Source: Pseudomonas viridiflava
Lineage (GTDB): Bacteria > Pseudomonadota > Gammaproteobacteria > Pseudomonadales > Pseudomonadaceae
Assembly (NCBI RefSeq): GCF_900573885.1
Contig: NZ_UPSE01000306.1
Location: 186,001 to 250,000 of the forward strand
Direction of reading: 5' to 3'
DNA length: 64,000 nucleotides
Made by a program: the position numbers and the translations under genes. The notes beneath the pieces are model-generated. The model searched no databases. It saw only the letters and a list, made by a program, of their open reading frames with translations, and had not been told where the DNA came from. Of the stretch, positions 62,911 through 64,000 are shown one piece after another. Each line of letters opens with the position of its first letter. Position 1 is the first letter of the stretch.

Positions 62911-63813
62911 ATGCCTTTGCCCACCCACGTCCGCCTGGTCGAAGTCGGCCCGCGTGACGGTTTGCAGAATGAACAACAGGCCATCAGCGTCGAGGCCAAG
63001 GTGCGCCTGGTGGATCAACTGTCTGCCGCCGGGCTGGGTTATATCGAGGTTGGCAGTTTCGTGTCGCCCAAGTGGGTGCCGCAAATGGCCGGTTCGGCCG
63101 AGGTGTTTGCCGGTATCCAGCGCCAGCAAGGCGTCACCTACGGCGCGCTGACGCCCAACCTAAAGGGTCTGGAAGCGGCCATCGAAGCCGGTGTCAGCGA
63201 GGTGGCGGTGTTCGCCGCGGCCTCCGAAGCGTTTTCACAGAAAAACATCAATTGCTCCATCAGCGAGAGCCTGGCCCGCTTTGCCCCGGTGATGGAATTG
63301 GCGCAGCAGCACAAGGTCAGCGTGCGCGGTTATGTGTCCTGCGTACTGGGCTGCCCCTATGAAGGCGAGATTGCGCCGGAACAAGTCGCCAGGGTGGCGC
63401 GCGAGCTGTTTGCCATGGGCTGTTATGAAGTGTCGCTGGGCGACACCATCGGCACCGGCACGCCGGGCAGCACGCGCAGGCTGTTCGAGGTAGTGGGCCG
63501 GGACATCGCGCGCGACAAACTCGCCGGCCATTTCCACGACACCTACGGCCAGGCGCTGGTGAATATCTATGCCAGCCTGCAAGAAGGCATCAGCGTATTC
63601 GACAGCTCGGTCGCCGGCCTCGGCGGTTGCCCGTATGCCAAGGGCGCCACGGGTAACGTGGCCACCGAAGACGTGCTGTACATGCTCAACGGCATGGGCA
63701 TCAGCACCGGCATCGACATGGCGAAACTCATCGAGGCCGGTCAGGGCATTTGCGCGGTGCTGGGCAAGGCCAACGGTTCGCGGGCCGCCAGGGCCTTTCT
63801 CGCCAAGCAATAG
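62911..63813 (+). CDS. liuE: LiuE, hydroxymethylglutaryl-CoA lyase
   Basis: The 300-residue protein has a TIM barrel with EVGPRDGLQNE at 11-21 (metal-binding Asp), GHFHDTYG near 206-213 (metal-binding histidines) and the signature GLGGCPYAKGATGN with catalytic Cys240. It splits HMG-CoA into acetoacetate and acetyl-CoA, ending leucine breakdown. The ATG at 62911 has GGAGAG upstream. The REP cassette between it and liuD may lower read-through from the rest of the operon. Confidence 0.96.
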   Translation: MPLPTHVRLVEVGPRDGLQNEQQAISVEAKVRLVDQLSAAGLGYIEVGSFVSPKWVPQMAGSAEVFAGIQRQQGVTYGALTPNLKGLEAAIEAGVSEVAVFAAASEAFSQKNINCSISESLARFAPVMELAQQHKVSVRGYVSCVLGCPYEGEIAPEQVARVARELFAMGCYEVSLGDTIGTGTPGSTRRLFEVVGRDIARDKLAGHFHDTYGQALVNIYASLQEGISVFDSSVAGLGGCPYAKGATGNVATEDVLYMLNGMGISTGIDMAKLIEAGQGICAVLGKANGSRAARAFLAKQ

Positions 63814-63818
63814 AAGCG

Positions 63819-64000
63819 CTACTGCGCAGCCACCGCAGGCTGCGCATTTACCACGTCTTTGGCCACCCACTCGGCGGTGGTAAAGGGTTTGCGGATCAGC
63901 CGCTGCTCACCTGCCAATTTGATAGAAGCGTCCAGCTTGCCGAGAAACTCCGGGTCGAGGCGGGTCTGAAATAGCTGACCAAGCTGCTCGTCGCCCAAGT
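63819..64000 (-). CDS. C-terminal part of a protein, possibly an ABC transporter substrate-binding protein
   Basis: Only the last 60 codons are in the window, ending at the TAG 63819-63821. They read as helical sequence with LFQTRLDPEFLGKLDASIKL and LIRKPFTTAEWVAKDVV, which resembles the C-terminal helices of sulfonate- or thiamine-type (SsuA/NMT1) binding proteins. The evidence is weak because no N-terminal or motif region is visible. It converges on liuE with a 5-bp gap. Confidence 0.4.
   Translation of the reverse strand, partial: LGDEQLGQLFQTRLDPEFLGKLDASIKLAGEQRLIRKPFTTAEWVAKDVVNAQPAVAAQ

Overview
The window is chromosomal DNA of a Pseudomonas-type gammaproteobacterium. GC content and codon use are high throughout, the complete liuRABCDE leucine-degradation operon is present, the Lap adhesin system is present, and the intergenic spaces are full of REP-like palindromes. 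The left edge (rssC, rssB, a PilZ protein, mlaA, a phosphonatase-like HAD protein, a DUF4404 protein) follows, as far as I recall, the gene order around PA2797-PA2804 of P. aeruginosa. I saw no tRNA, rRNA, CRISPR array, transposase or prophage.

Layout. 1-7.6 kb: sigma-factor control pair rssC/rssB, a PilZ c-di-GMP receptor, mlaA, a HAD-like protein that has lost its nucleophile, a membrane diguanylate cyclase and recQ. 7.7-11.5 kb: a YecA-like protein, a DUF454 protein and the Lap control pair lapG-lapD. 11.8-15.5 kb: a four-gene leftward operon (DoxX, ABM-domain membrane protein, Tat-exported amidohydrolase, YcaC-like hydrolase). 15.8-24.4 kb: lipoprotein, patatin, tonB-exbB-exbD, DUF421, topoisomerase IB, GlxA-type regulator, DUF1272 and an MFS exporter. 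24.4-26.0 kb: an AT-richer gene whose product starts like a two-partner-secretion exoprotein but continues as a TIKI/ChaN-like domain. 26.3-38.7 kb: a 2103-residue LapA-like RTX adhesin and, divergently, its type I exporter lapE-lapB-lapC. 38.7-45.9 kb: a sulfonate-type binding protein, aldo/keto reductase, flavin monooxygenase, TonB receptor and a LacI-type regulator with two clear operators. 46.1-51.7 kb: two MFS transporters, a TetR regulator, a PpyR-like protein behind an Anr box, a periplasmic binding protein and a PilT/PilU ATPase. 51.9-56.4 kb: PpiC, acyl-CoA dehydrogenase with a LysR regulator, a RES-Xre toxin-antitoxin pair and a DUF502 protein. 56.5-63.8 kb: liuRABCDE. The right edge cuts a leftward gene.

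How it fits together. The left half is centred on c-di-GMP and biofilm control. LapD (degenerate GGDEF and EAL domains, Trp125 in a GWDQ motif) should hold the periplasmic protease LapG. LapG should cut the adhesin at its TAAG site (residues 119-122). LapE-LapB-LapC should export the adhesin. A diguanylate cyclase with an intact GGEEF and I-site and a PilZ receptor lie within 10 kb of lapGD. TonB-ExbBD could energise the TonB receptor near 43.5 kb. The liu operon sits behind an 18-bp perfect palindrome next to its MerR-type regulator.

The strongest leads are the chimeric exoprotein-leader/TIKI gene, the compact adhesin with two von Willebrand A domains, a roughly 160-bp palindrome between lapE and lapB, a duplicated 99-bp REP cassette inside the liu operon, and several well-formed operator arrays.
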